From positions 496,001 through 560,000 of the forward strand of contig NZ_CP012640.2 of assembly GCF_001412595.2 (NCBI RefSeq): a stretch of DNA of 64,000 bases, written 5' to 3'. Each line of letters begins with the position of its first letter. Position 1 is the first letter of the stretch. The translations under genes were made by a program, and so were the position numbers. Under the pieces are notes generated by a model, which had not been told where the DNA came from, made no database searches, and saw only the letters and a list, made by a program, of their open reading frames with translations. Origin of the DNA: Massilia sp. WG5. Its GTDB lineage: Bacteria; Pseudomonadota; Gammaproteobacteria; Burkholderiales; Burkholderiaceae_D. Positions 47,193 to 55,763 of the stretch are shown piece by piece.

Positions 47193-47699
47193 ATGTCCTC
47201 TTCTTCACTTCCGCCCCAGCCCGCCGACATGGCGCCGGCCGCCGCCCCCGCGAACCGCGTACTGCGCCAGTTCCGCGTGGTTTTCAATTCCGTCAAGAGC
47301 CACTTCCGCCAGGTCGAGCGCGAAGCCGGCGTCGGCGGCGCCCAGTTGTGGGCACTGTCCGTGATCGAACGCCGGCCCGGCATCGGCGTGACCGAGCTGT
47401 CGCGCGAGCTTGATATCCACCAGTCTACCGCCAGCAACCTGATCAAGAGTCTTACGGAGCGCGGCCTGGTCACGGCGGCGCGCGAAGGCATGGACCGGCG
47501 CAGCGTGGCCTTGCGCATTGCCGCGCCGGGCGAAGCGGTGTTGCGCAGCGCCCCGCTGCCTTTCGCCGGCGTCCTGCCGGATGCCCTGTCGAGTCTCGAC
47601 CCCGCCACCCTGGAGCGCCTGGAGCAGGACCTCGCCAAGCTGATCGCCGTGCTGGAAGCCGACGAAACCAGCGCGGGCGTGATGCTGTCGCAAATGTAA
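47193..47699 (+). CDS. MarR-family transcriptional regulator
   Basis: A 168-residue winged-helix regulator. After a Ser/Pro/Ala-rich start comes the MarR dimer helix (NRVLRQFRVVFNSVKSHFRQ). The DNA-binding helices lie in GIGVTELSRELDIHQSTASN, and the wing in VTAAREGMDRRSVALRI (about 60-115). The C-terminal helices complete the dimer interface. The ATG at 47193 lies very close to an AT-rich TTATCCGTTATCAT stretch (about 47171-47184), which may contain the -10 box and the operator. It probably controls itself and the divergent ClC gene. Confidence 0.87.
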   Translation: MSSSSLPPQPADMAPAAAPANRVLRQFRVVFNSVKSHFRQVEREAGVGGAQLWALSVIERRPGIGVTELSRELDIHQSTASNLIKSLTERGLVTAAREGMDRRSVALRIAAPGEAVLRSAPLPFAGVLPDALSSLDPATLERLEQDLAKLIAVLEADETSAGVMLSQM

Positions 47700-47713
47700 A
47701 TTTCGAAAAGCCA

Positions 47714-47743
47714 AGAAAAAAAGCTCCCGGACGGACCGGGAGC
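47714..47743 (-). terminator. Terminator after the lipoprotein phosphatase gene
   Basis: GCTCCCGG (47723-47730), loop ACGGA, CCGGGAGC (47736-47743), with a run of seven T on the minus strand after the stem. It serves the minus-strand gene that ends at 47902, between convergent gene ends. Confidence 0.8.
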
Positions 47744-47901
47744 CGAATAGATACAAAGTATCCTCATCGCTGATCACGAAGACGGACTAAATCAGCTCCA
47801 GCCGCCCCGCTCACAAGATAAATTGTAACAGAGGTTGTGTATTGAAGGCAACCACATTTGGTCAAATATATTTGGCTGAGTCGCTTTTTTTACCGCTCTT
47901 T

Positions 47902-49326
47902 TCATTTTTCCGCGGCGCGCGGCACCTGCGGCAGTGCGCAGCGCGAATGCCGTCCTTCCACCGTGCAAGTATTCCGCTCACGGCCGTCGCGGTCGTGGAC
48001 CACCACGTCCCAGCGGTCCGCGCCGCGCCTTTCCATCGTCATGAAGCCAAAGCCGTCGATCCATGAACTCATGGCCTCGACCATGGCGCCGGGCGCCGGC
48101 GAGGTGCCGGGCGCGACCTTCGCCGGCAGCGGTACGATGTCTTCCGCCGTGCCCGCGAAGCCGCTGACGAACTGCGTCGGATGATCCGAGGAGAAACTGA
48201 CCTGCTCCCACAGGTGCACGTGGCCGGACAGCAGCATGTCGACGTTCGGGGGCAGCAGGCGCGGATCGATCGCACCGAAGGCCTGGACCAGGCCGGCGTC
48301 GCCGCCGAACAGCGAGATGGCGCCGGTCTTCCTGTCCTGCAGGGCGCCGAAGCCGTACAGCGGGTGGTGGTCGACGGCGATGGTGTGGCGTGCGCGGCCG
48401 GCCAGGGCCGCGATCCTGCGGTAGGTATCGCCGTATTTTTCCAGGCGCACATCGCCGGGCTTGAAGCCCTTGTAGCTGGTGTTGGCGCTGTCGAACACCA
48501 GCAGCTGCGCGTCGCCCCCGAGCGGCACGGCATAGGGATCGGTGTAGTCGGCCTGCCCGTCGCGCGCCGGATCGTCGCAGCCGCCGCCGGCCGGCAGCGG
48601 GCGCGGATCGAGGTAGCGCCACCAGCCCTGCCCGCCCCGCGCGCAGTTTTCGTGGTTGCCGCGCGCCACCACCCAGGGCGCCGCGCCCAGCAGCGTCCGC
48701 GCCGGCGCAAAGAAATCGGCATTCCAGGCGTCCCAGCCGTAACCGAAGGGGCTGCCGGCGCAGCCGGGGTGGTCGGCCGGGCAGGCGTCTTCGCGGTAGT
48801 GGTAGTCGCCCACGTGGATGACCAGGTCGGGCTTCCAGGCCGCCGCGCTGGCGGCGACGCGGGCGAAGGGGAAGGCCTCGGGGTCGTTACAGTCCTGGAA
48901 TTCATGGCCCTTCAGGCGGCAGCCGGTATCGCCGATCACGACGATGCGCTTCGGCTCGGCCACCGGCAGCGGCAGCGCGCGGCCGGCCAGCAGCACGCTC
49001 CTGGTCCCGGCCGGCAATACTGCCTCGCAGCTCTGCACCTTCGATGACGGCGGCGCAGGCTGCCCTTTGGCGCCCGGCGCTTGCGGACGCAGGGGAATCG
49101 CCGACAGCGGCGAGCGCACCGCCATCGCCGTGGCGTGGCCGTCGATCTCGATCGCCGGGCAGCCTGGCGCGGTGGTGATGGCGCGCGCAATCGCGGCGCC
49201 GTCGTCGCCGAGGACGACGAAGGCGGCCTGCAGCGGCTCGTGCACGGCGGACCGCGGCGGCATGCTGGCGCAGCCGGCGAGCGCCGCCGAGGCCAGGAGG
49301 GTCAAGGAAAAACGCGTCGAAAACAT
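47902..49326 (-). CDS. Metallophosphatase lipoprotein (calcineurin-like)
   Basis: A 474-residue envelope phosphatase. The signal MFSTRFSLTLLASAALAGC ends in a lipobox with Cys19. After a variable region (20-130), the metallophosphoesterase core has IVVIGDTGCR, VIHVGDYHYRED, VARGNHENCA, IAVDHHPLYG and LLSGHVHLWEQ. Several paired cysteines (CPADHPGC, CNDP) suggest disulfides in the periplasm. It is divergent from a TonB-dependent receptor, with a Fur-like box between, so it may free phosphate or iron-phosphate ligands. ATG 49326 has GGGAGG upstream. Confidence 0.86.
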   Translation of the reverse strand: MFSTRFSLTLLASAALAGCASMPPRSAVHEPLQAAFVVLGDDGAAIARAITTAPGCPAIEIDGHATAMAVRSPLSAIPLRPQAPGAKGQPAPPSSKVQSCEAVLPAGTRSVLLAGRALPLPVAEPKRIVVIGDTGCRLKGHEFQDCNDPEAFPFARVAASAAAWKPDLVIHVGDYHYREDACPADHPGCAGSPFGYGWDAWNADFFAPARTLLGAAPWVVARGNHENCARGGQGWWRYLDPRPLPAGGGCDDPARDGQADYTDPYAVPLGGDAQLLVFDSANTSYKGFKPGDVRLEKYGDTYRRIAALAGRARHTIAVDHHPLYGFGALQDRKTGAISLFGGDAGLVQAFGAIDPRLLPPNVDMLLSGHVHLWEQVSFSSDHPTQFVSGFAGTAEDIVPLPAKVAPGTSPAPGAMVEAMSSWIDGFGFMTMERRGADRWDVVVHDRDGRERNTCTVEGRHSRCALPQVPRAAEK

Positions 49327-49417
49327 GGGCCCTCCCGGAGAAAAGTGTGGAATTTACCACATCTCAGCACGCGCATTCCCGAGAAGCAAACTAACGCTTA
49401 TCCATTCTGGGTATAAG

Positions 49418-49436
49418 CATAATCCTAATCGTTATT
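49418..49436. promoter_or_regulatory. Fur-box-like operator between phosphatase and TonB receptor
   Basis: CATAATCCTAATCGTTATT agrees with the 19-base Fur consensus GATAATGATAATCATTATC at 14 positions. It lies 92-110 bases upstream of the phosphatase start and 79-97 bases before the receptor start, so it could govern both directions. Confidence 0.6.
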
Positions 49437-49514
49437 GGTCAGGCAATTGCCCGACTGCTATCCTCGCACCCCTTCGCGGCCAGGGAGCCGCGCCAAACAC
49501 AGAGAATCAAGAAC

Positions 49515-51947
49515 ATGAGCGTCAAATTCAACCGTCCCAATCCGTCCCGCGCCCTGCTCGCGCTGGGCCTGATCGCTTCCGCCCTGCCTGCCGCCCAGGC
49601 ACAGGAGAATGCCGGCGCCCAGCCGGCCGCCAACCCCGAGATGCAGGCCGTGGTCGTCACCGGCACCCGTTCGCTGAACCGCCGCACGCTCGAGACCGAA
49701 TCGCCGGTCGACGTCATCTCCAGCAAGGAGCTGCTGGGCACCGGCTCGAGCGAACTCGCGACTGTGCTGTCGCGCCTGCTGCCCTCGATGAACTTCCCGC
49801 GCCCGGTCGGCGCCGACGCCAGCGACGCCGTGCGTCCGGCGCAGCTGCGCGGCCTGTCGCCCGACCAGACCCTGGTGCTGGTGAACGGCAAGCGCCGCCA
49901 TGCCTCGGCGGTGGTCAACGTCAACGGCAGCCTGGGCCGCGGCTCGGCCCCGGTCGACCTGAACGCGATTCCGCTGGCCGCGATCGACCACATCGAAGTG
50001 CTGCGCGACGGCGCCGCCGCCCAGTACGGCTCGGATGCGATCGCCGGCGTGGTCAACATCATCCTCAAGAAGGGCGCCGACGGCGGCGAGCTCGAGGCCC
50101 AGTACGGCGAATACGACAAGGGCGACGGCGAACAGACCACCGTGCGCGGCTCGACCGGCTTCAGGCTCGGCGACAAGGGCTGGGTGCGCGTGGCCGTCGA
50201 AGCCGCCAACCGCAACCCGACCAACCGCGCCTTCGCCGACCCGCGTCCGGAAGCGGGCCCGCGCCAGGGCACCGTCACCCAGCGCTACGGCGATCCGGAC
50301 AGCCGTCCGCGCAGCCTGTTCGTCAACAGCCAGGTCAGCCTCAACGACAACATCGACTGGTACGCCTTCGCCAACTACGGCGAGCGCAAGACCTCGTCCG
50401 CCGCCACCTGGCGCACCGCCTTCACCACGCCCTTCGATCCGAAGAATCCGCACCAGCGCTCGGCGCTGTATCCGGAAGGCTTCCTGCCGCTGGAAGACAG
50501 CAAGTCGACGGACAGCGCCGTGGTCACCGGCCTGCGCGGCGAGCTGGCCGGCTGGCGCTGGGACGCGAGCCTGAATTACGGCCGCAACCGTTTCAGCCTG
50601 GACGTCGACAACAGCACCAACCTGAGCGCCGGCTTCCCCGCCCCGGGCCAGACCAGCTTCTACGCCGGCAAGCTGAGCTCCACCCAGGAACTGGCCAACC
50701 TGGACGTGGCGCGCGACATCCCGGTGTCCTGGATGAGCGGCCCGCTGACCGTGGCGCTGGGCGCCGAGGCGCGTTACGAGTCCTACGAGATCGGCGCCGG
50801 CGAGCCGAACTCCTGGTTCGGCGGCGGCGCCCAGGGCTTCTCCGGCTTTCGTCCCGAAAACGCAGGCAAGAACAGCCGCAACAACCAGTCGCTGTACCTG
50901 AACCTGGAAGGCGACATCACGAAGCAGCTGTCCGGCTCCCTGGCCGTGCGCCACGAGCGCTACAGCGACTTCGGCAACACCACCTCGGGCAAGGCTTCGG
51001 CGCGCTTTGCCGTCACCCCGCAATTCGCGCTGCGCGGCACCGTCTCGAACGGCTTCCGCGCACCGTCGCTGGCCCAGGAAAGCTACACGATCACCACGAC
51101 CAACTTCCTGGTCATCAACGGCCAGAATACGCCGATCGAAACCGGCACCTTCGCGGTCGCCAGCGATGCCGCCCGCGCCCTCGGCGCACAGCCGCTGAAA
51201 CCCGAGCGCGCCCGCAACCTGAGCTTCGGCGCCCAATGGCAGCCGATCCGCAACTGGACCACCACCCTCGACCTGTACCGCATCGACATCGACGACCGCA
51301 TCATCTTCTCGTCGAACCTGCAGCTGTCCGGCGCCAGTGCGGCCGCCCTCAACACGGCGCTGCAGCAGCAGGGCATCTACGTCGGCGCGGCGCGCTACTT
51401 CACCAACGCCGTCGACACCCGCACCAAGGGCGTCGACCTGGTCAGCACCTACCGCATGAACCTCGCGCAGGGCGCGCGCGCCGACTTCACGCTGGCCTAC
51501 AACCACAACGACAATGAAGTGCGCCACGTGGCCGCCACCCCGGCGCTGCTGGCCGGCGCCAAGCTCGTGCTGGCCGACCGCCAGACCGTCAACCGCCTGA
51601 CCGTCGGCTCGCCGAAGGACAAGCTGACCCTGGCCGGCGACTACACCCGCGGCACCTGGAGCGGGCACGCGAACGTGACGCGTTACGGAAAATTCACCGT
51701 CCCGCAGAACAACGTCGCGCTGGACCAGACCTACGATCCGCAATGGGTGCTGGACGTCTCCACTTCCGTGCGCGTGGCCGGCAACTGGCGCGTGACCCTC
51801 GGCATCGACAACCTGACCAACCGCTACCCGGCCCAGGTGACGTCCGCCGGCAACCTGAACGTCAACGGCACCCAGCCTTACAGCATCTGGGCGCCGAACG
51901 GCTTCAATGGGCGCTTCTTCTACGGCAAGGTCGGCTACACCTGGTAA
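49515..51947 (+). CDS. TonB-dependent outer-membrane receptor
   Basis: An 810-residue receptor. The signal peptide ALLALGLIASALPAAQAQ is cleaved around residue 29. The TonB box region is MQAVVVTGTRSLNRR. The plug domain (about 45-180) has QLRGLSPDQTLVLVNGKRRH, and IEVLRDGAAAQYGSDAIAGV with VNIILKK. The remainder is a 22-strand barrel ending FFYGKVGYTW, with terminal Trp. No extra N-terminal signalling domain is present. The Fur-like box upstream suggests a siderophore or other iron substrate, but the ligand cannot be read. The start is ATG 49515. Confidence 0.9.
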   Translation: MSVKFNRPNPSRALLALGLIASALPAAQAQENAGAQPAANPEMQAVVVTGTRSLNRRTLETESPVDVISSKELLGTGSSELATVLSRLLPSMNFPRPVGADASDAVRPAQLRGLSPDQTLVLVNGKRRHASAVVNVNGSLGRGSAPVDLNAIPLAAIDHIEVLRDGAAAQYGSDAIAGVVNIILKKGADGGELEAQYGEYDKGDGEQTTVRGSTGFRLGDKGWVRVAVEAANRNPTNRAFADPRPEAGPRQGTVTQRYGDPDSRPRSLFVNSQVSLNDNIDWYAFANYGERKTSSAATWRTAFTTPFDPKNPHQRSALYPEGFLPLEDSKSTDSAVVTGLRGELAGWRWDASLNYGRNRFSLDVDNSTNLSAGFPAPGQTSFYAGKLSSTQELANLDVARDIPVSWMSGPLTVALGAEARYESYEIGAGEPNSWFGGGAQGFSGFRPENAGKNSRNNQSLYLNLEGDITKQLSGSLAVRHERYSDFGNTTSGKASARFAVTPQFALRGTVSNGFRAPSLAQESYTITTTNFLVINGQNTPIETGTFAVASDAARALGAQPLKPERARNLSFGAQWQPIRNWTTTLDLYRIDIDDRIIFSSNLQLSGASAAALNTALQQQGIYVGAARYFTNAVDTRTKGVDLVSTYRMNLAQGARADFTLAYNHNDNEVRHVAATPALLAGAKLVLADRQTVNRLTVGSPKDKLTLAGDYTRGTWSGHANVTRYGKFTVPQNNVALDQTYDPQWVLDVSTSVRVAGNWRVTLGIDNLTNRYPAQVTSAGNLNVNGTQPYSIWAPNGFNGRFFYGKVGYTW

Positions 51948-51994
51948 GGGCACCCGTGGGGGCGCCAGCCGGCGCCTTCACTTCGCCAGGCCCG

Positions 51995-52558
51995 CTACTT
52001 GACCCGCTGCTTCTCCAGTTTCCGCGCCAGCGTGCGACGGTGCATGCCCAACCGCCGCGCCGCTTCGGAGATGTTGAAGTCGGTCTCGGCCAGCACCGCG
52101 TGGATGTGCTCCCACTCGAGGGTCTTGATCGAGCTCGATCGGTTGGTCAGTTCGATTTCCGTATTTCCGGCGACGTGGCCGAAGGCGGCCTCGATGTCGT
52201 CGGTGTTCGAGGGCTTGGCCAGGTACTGGCAGGCGCCCAGCTTGATCGCCTCGACCGCGGTGCCGATGCTGGCGAAGCCGGTCAGCACCACGATCTGCAT
52301 GTCCGGGTCGTGCGCATGCAGCATCTGCACGCAGGCCAGGCCCGAGCTGTTGCCCTTCAGCTTGAGGTCGACCACCGCGTAGCCGGGGTCGTGCTCCTTC
52401 AGCAGTTCCTGGGCTTCGTCCAGGCCGGGCGCCAGCAGCACCCGGTAGCCGCGCCTTTCGAAGGAGCGGCCGAGGGTGCGCGCGAAGGCGTCGTCGTCTT
52501 CGATGATCAGGAGCAGCGGTTCGCCCAGCTCGTCATTCAGTACTTCATTCTCGGACAT
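51995..52558 (-). CDS. regA: Response regulator of the RegA/PrrA/ActR family
   Basis: A 187-residue redox response regulator. The receiver has IIEDDDAF, the phosphoacceptor Asp in AVVDLKLKGNSSG and the lysine in YLAKP. The C-terminus carries the highly conserved Fis-type helix-turn-helix of this family, NISEAARRLGMHRRTLARKL. The start is ATG 52558. It follows the kinase gene by 13 bases and is co-transcribed with it, downstream of the terminal oxidase genes. The symbol follows the Rhodobacter naming; prrA, actR and roxR are equivalents. Confidence 0.88.
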   Translation of the reverse strand: MSENEVLNDELGEPLLLIIEDDDAFARTLGRSFERRGYRVLLAPGLDEAQELLKEHDPGYAVVDLKLKGNSSGLACVQMLHAHDPDMQIVVLTGFASIGTAVEAIKLGACQYLAKPSNTDDIEAAFGHVAGNTEIELTNRSSSIKTLEWEHIHAVLAETDFNISEAARRLGMHRRTLARKLEKQRVK

Positions 52559-52571
52559 CGTGTGTTTTCCG

Positions 52572-53879
52572 TCATTCCTTGTCCAGCGCAATCGCCTGCA
52601 GCGGCAGGGTCAGGCGCACCTCGGCCCCACCCTGCGGCCGGTTCGCCGCCGATACCGTGCCGCCCAGGGTGCGCGCCACATTCACCACCAGGAACAGGCC
52701 CAGGCCGCCGCCCGGACGGCCCTTGCTGGAATTGTAGGGCTTGCCGAACTGCGCCAGCATGGCCGGCGCGAAGCCGGGGCCGCGGTCCGTCACCGACAGC
52801 AGCAGCGTGCCGTCCTCGACGCTCGCTTCCAGCCCGACCCAGTCGGGCGAGGCTTCCAGTGCATTATCCAGCACATTGTCGATCATCTGCTTGAGGGCGG
52901 AGTCGAAGGCCACCGGCATGTCCTCGCCGATCCGGTTCCGGTAGACGAATTCGCGTACCGGACGGCTCGCCTGCCATTCCTCGACCAGTTCGTCGAGGAA
53001 GCTGCGGATCGTGGTGCGCACCGCGGATTCGCCGCGGGCCTCGCCGGCCGACAGCAGGATGCCGCTGACGATGGACTTGCAGCGCTTGAGCTGGGCCTGC
53101 ATCTCCGTGATCTCTTCGATCAGGTCGGGATTCTGCTTGAATTCGCGCATCCGCTTCCAGTCGCCCAGGATCACCGACAGGGTCGCCAGCGGCGTGCCCA
53201 GCTCGTGGGCGGCGCCCGAAGCCAGCAGGCCCATGCGCACGATGTGCTCTTCCTCGGCGGCGCGCTGGCGCAGGTCGGCCAGCTGGGCCGCCTTGCCGCG
53301 CAGCGTGGTCGAGATGCGCGAGATGAACACCACCAGCAGCGCGGCGTTAAGCGCGAAGCAGATCAGCATGCCCTGCACGTACAGGCTGGAAATGCCGCGC
53401 GCGTGGTCGAAGGGCAGCGGCAGCGGTTTCGCGAAGATCGACAGCCCGGCCAGGCACACCAGCGTGATGCCGACGATGGTCCAGGTCGACCAGGCCTCCA
53501 GCAGCACCGCCGACAGGATCACCTGCAGCAGGTAGAGGAAGGCGAAGGGGTTGGTGGTGCCGCCCGACAGGTAGAGCTGCATGGTGAGGCTGGCGACGTC
53601 GACCAGCAGCGCCAGGAACAGTTCATTGTTGGTGACCGGACGGTGTTCGTGCCAGCGCAGGTGGCTGGCGACGTTGAAGGCGATCAGGCAGGCCAGCACC
53701 TCGAGCATCTGCACCAGCGGCAGGCGGACGTCGAACACCAGGATGGCGCCGGCGATGGTGGTGATCTGGCCGATGACGGCGATCCAGCGCAGCTCGATCA
53801 GCTGCAGCATGTTCTTGTGGCCGGCGACGTATTCGACATCGGCGGCGCTGGTCTTCAACACCTCAGTCGTCGTTGTCAT
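52572..53879 (-). CDS. regB: Redox sensor histidine kinase of the RegB/PrrB family
   Basis: A 435-residue inner-membrane kinase with six predicted helices in the first 200 residues. It contains LIELRWIAVIGQ at the N-terminus, GGTTNPFAFLYL (the ubiquinone-binding signature) and the H-box ASGAAHELGTPLATLSV (phosphorylated His). A cysteine in LKRCKSIVSGIL matches the position of the redox-active cysteine of RegB. The ATPase domain has DNALEASPDWV, DRGPGFAP and GGGLGLFLVV. It probably reports the quinone pool or disulfide state. ATG 53879 overlaps the SURF1 gene end; a TTG start at 53891 is less likely. Confidence 0.9.
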   Translation of the reverse strand: MTTTTEVLKTSAADVEYVAGHKNMLQLIELRWIAVIGQITTIAGAILVFDVRLPLVQMLEVLACLIAFNVASHLRWHEHRPVTNNELFLALLVDVASLTMQLYLSGGTTNPFAFLYLLQVILSAVLLEAWSTWTIVGITLVCLAGLSIFAKPLPLPFDHARGISSLYVQGMLICFALNAALLVVFISRISTTLRGKAAQLADLRQRAAEEEHIVRMGLLASGAAHELGTPLATLSVILGDWKRMREFKQNPDLIEEITEMQAQLKRCKSIVSGILLSAGEARGESAVRTTIRSFLDELVEEWQASRPVREFVYRNRIGEDMPVAFDSALKQMIDNVLDNALEASPDWVGLEASVEDGTLLLSVTDRGPGFAPAMLAQFGKPYNSSKGRPGGGLGLFLVVNVARTLGGTVSAANRPQGGAEVRLTLPLQAIALDKE

Positions 53880-54699
53880 CGTTCCCTGCAATGCCGCTGC
53901 GCGCGCCGGCGCCGCGCACGGCCCACCACCATGCGCCCGCCACCATCAGGGCGAGCGCGTACCAGGTCACGGCGTAGACCAGGTGGCTGTTGTGGAAGCT
54001 GACCACCGTCAGGCCGCCCTGCGGCTTGTCGGGCGAACCGGGCGGGTTCTGGTTGGCGGCGGCGTCGATGAAGAACGGCGCCGTGAGGGAGCCCGGGAGG
54101 CCGCGCGCGGCCGCGATGGCGGGAACGTCGCGCGCATACCAGCGGTTCGCGGCCGGATCGTTGGTGCGCAGGAAGAAGCCCCTGGGCTCGCTGATCCGCA
54201 GCAGGCCGACCAGCTGCACCGTGCCGCCCGAGTTCGCGGCGCAGGGATAGCCCCTGGACCTGCGCGGCGTGTAGCGCGTGCGCGCGCCCGGATCGGCGGG
54301 AATGAAGCCGCGGTTGACCAGGATGACGTGGCCGTCGGTCGTGCACAGGGGCGTCAGCAGCCAATAGCCGCTGCCCTGTTCGGTGAGGGCCTGGACCGGG
54401 GTCGTGTATTCGTAGAGATAGGTGCCGGCGACTTGCACCCGGCGGTATTCGTCGGATTCGGCGGTGATGCCGGCCCAGTGCGCCATCGAGGGAGGCGCCA
54501 CCGGGGCGGCGTGCACGCGTGCATCCACGCGTGCGATCAGGTCCAGTTTCCATTGCAGGCGAATCACCTGCCAGGTGCCCAGACCTGCGAAGAGCACGAT
54601 CAGCAGCAGCGCCAGGGCCGCCACGACGAGGCGGGAACCTCGACCTTGCACGGCTTCGGTGCCGGCGCCCTGCCCTGCTGCTTGATCGTTTACTGCCAT
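53863..54699 (-). CDS. SURF1-family oxidase assembly protein
   Basis: A 278-residue assembly factor for heme-copper oxidases. TM1 (about 25-45) contains the GLGTWQ signature; the periplasmic middle domain has VNRGFIPADPG; TM2 near the C-terminus is YAVTWYALALMVAGAWWW, preceded by FHNSHLVYAV. It probably helps insert heme into the cyo oxidase. The ATG at 54699 directly abuts the cyoD stop (TAA|ATG), and the 3' end overlaps the regB start, so it sits inside the operon. Confidence 0.87.
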   Translation of the reverse strand: MAVNDQAAGQGAGTEAVQGRGSRLVVAALALLLIVLFAGLGTWQVIRLQWKLDLIARVDARVHAAPVAPPSMAHWAGITAESDEYRRVQVAGTYLYEYTTPVQALTEQGSGYWLLTPLCTTDGHVILVNRGFIPADPGARTRYTPRRSRGYPCAANSGGTVQLVGLLRISEPRGFFLRTNDPAANRWYARDVPAIAAARGLPGSLTAPFFIDAAANQNPPGSPDKPQGGLTVVSFHNSHLVYAVTWYALALMVAGAWWWAVRGAGARSGIAGNDDNDD

Positions 54700-55131
54700 T
54701 TACTGCATATCGTGCATGCCATGCACGGACGAACCATCGTTGCTCATGTTCGGCATCATGTTGATGTTCATGTGGTACATGACCCAGATCGAACCGGTCA
54801 GGACGATGAACAGCAGGATGACCGTCAGCAGCATCGCCATCATGTTCCAGCCGCCCTCGGACTTCGAGTTCATGTGCAGGAAGTAGATCATGTGCACGAC
54901 CACCTGGACGGCCGCGAAGCCGAGGATCACGAACTTGGTGGTGCCCGGCGCCAGCTGGTGGGTCATCACCAGCCAGAACGGGATCGCCGTCAGGATCACC
55001 GACAGGATGAAGCCGATCGTGTAATCCTTGAAGCTGCCGTGCGCTTCCATGTGGTCGCCGTGGTCGACGCCGTGGCCGTGGCCGTGCCCATGGTCGTGGC
55101 CGTGAGCGTGTGCGGTGTGGTGATCGCTCAT
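54700..55131 (-). CDS. cyoD: Cytochrome o ubiquinol oxidase subunit IV
   Basis: A 143-residue small subunit with three TMs (about 40-60, 67-85 and 97-118). The first 32 residues are strongly His-rich, alternating His with Gly, Asp and Ala (HAHGHDHGHGHGHG), which may bind copper or other metals. FAAVQVVVHMIYFLHM is the family core. The ATG overlaps the cyoC stop (ATGA). The His-rich tail makes it longer than the E. coli subunit. Confidence 0.9.
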   Translation of the reverse strand: MSDHHTAHAHGHDHGHGHGHGVDHGDHMEAHGSFKDYTIGFILSVILTAIPFWLVMTHQLAPGTTKFVILGFAAVQVVVHMIYFLHMNSKSEGGWNMMAMLLTVILLFIVLTGSIWVMYHMNINMMPNMSNDGSSVHGMHDMQ

Positions 55132-55763
55132 GGCAGAACTCCCATCAGATAGACATAGGTGAACACGCCGATCCAGACGACGTCCAGGAAGTGCCAGAAC
55201 ATCGACAGGCAGGCGAGGCGGCGGTAGTTGGCGGCATTGATGCCGTGCTTACCGAGCTGGAACATCAGCGTGACCAGCCACACGATACCGAAGGTGACGT
55301 GCAGGCCGTGGGTGCCGACCAGCGAGAAGAACGCGGTCAGGAAGCCCGAACGCCACGGGCCGAAGCCTTCGTGGATCAGGTGCGTGAACTCGTCCAGTTC
55401 CAGGTACAGGAAGCAGGCGCCCAGCACGCCGGTGATCGCCAGCCAGACCAGGGTCGACCTGGTGTTCTTCTTCTGCGCCGCCAGCATGGCGAAGCCATAG
55501 GTGATCGACGAGAACAGCAGGAAGGCCGTGTTCAGCGCGACCGTCGGCAGATCGAAGATCTCGGCGCCCGACGGGCCGCCCGCGTAGTTGCGGCCCAGGA
55601 CAGCGTAGGTCGCGAACAGGCAGGCGAAGATGAGGCAGTCGCTCATCAGGTAGATCCAGAAACCCAGCAGCGTGCCGTTTTCCGGGTGGTGCTCGACCGC
55701 GTAGTAGCGCGAGCTGATGTCGGCGCCGGTGGCGCTGACGGTGTTGGCGTTAATGTCAGACAT
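55128..55763 (-). CDS. cyoC: Cytochrome o ubiquinol oxidase subunit III
   Basis: A 211-residue subunit with five TMs. Seen: [33 protein letters not shown], and [20 protein letters not shown], the heme-copper oxidase subunit III core. The start at 55763 overlaps the cyoB stop by 8 bases, and the end overlaps cyoD (ATGA). Translation of the whole cluster looks coupled. Confidence 0.92.
   Translation of the reverse strand: MSDINANTVSATGADISSRYYAVEHHPENGTLLGFWIYLMSDCLIFACLFATYAVLGRNYAGGPSGAEIFDLPTVALNTAFLLFSSITYGFAMLAAQKKNTRSTLVWLAITGVLGACFLYLELDEFTHLIHEGFGPWRSGFLTAFFSLVGTHGLHVTFGIVWLVTLMFQLGKHGINAANYRRLACLSMFWHFLDVVWIGVFTYVYLMGVLP

Noticed and set aside
47780..47795. GGACTAAATCAG resembling the palindrome core
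   Set aside because: It lacks the CCTAC half and any -10 box at the right distance.
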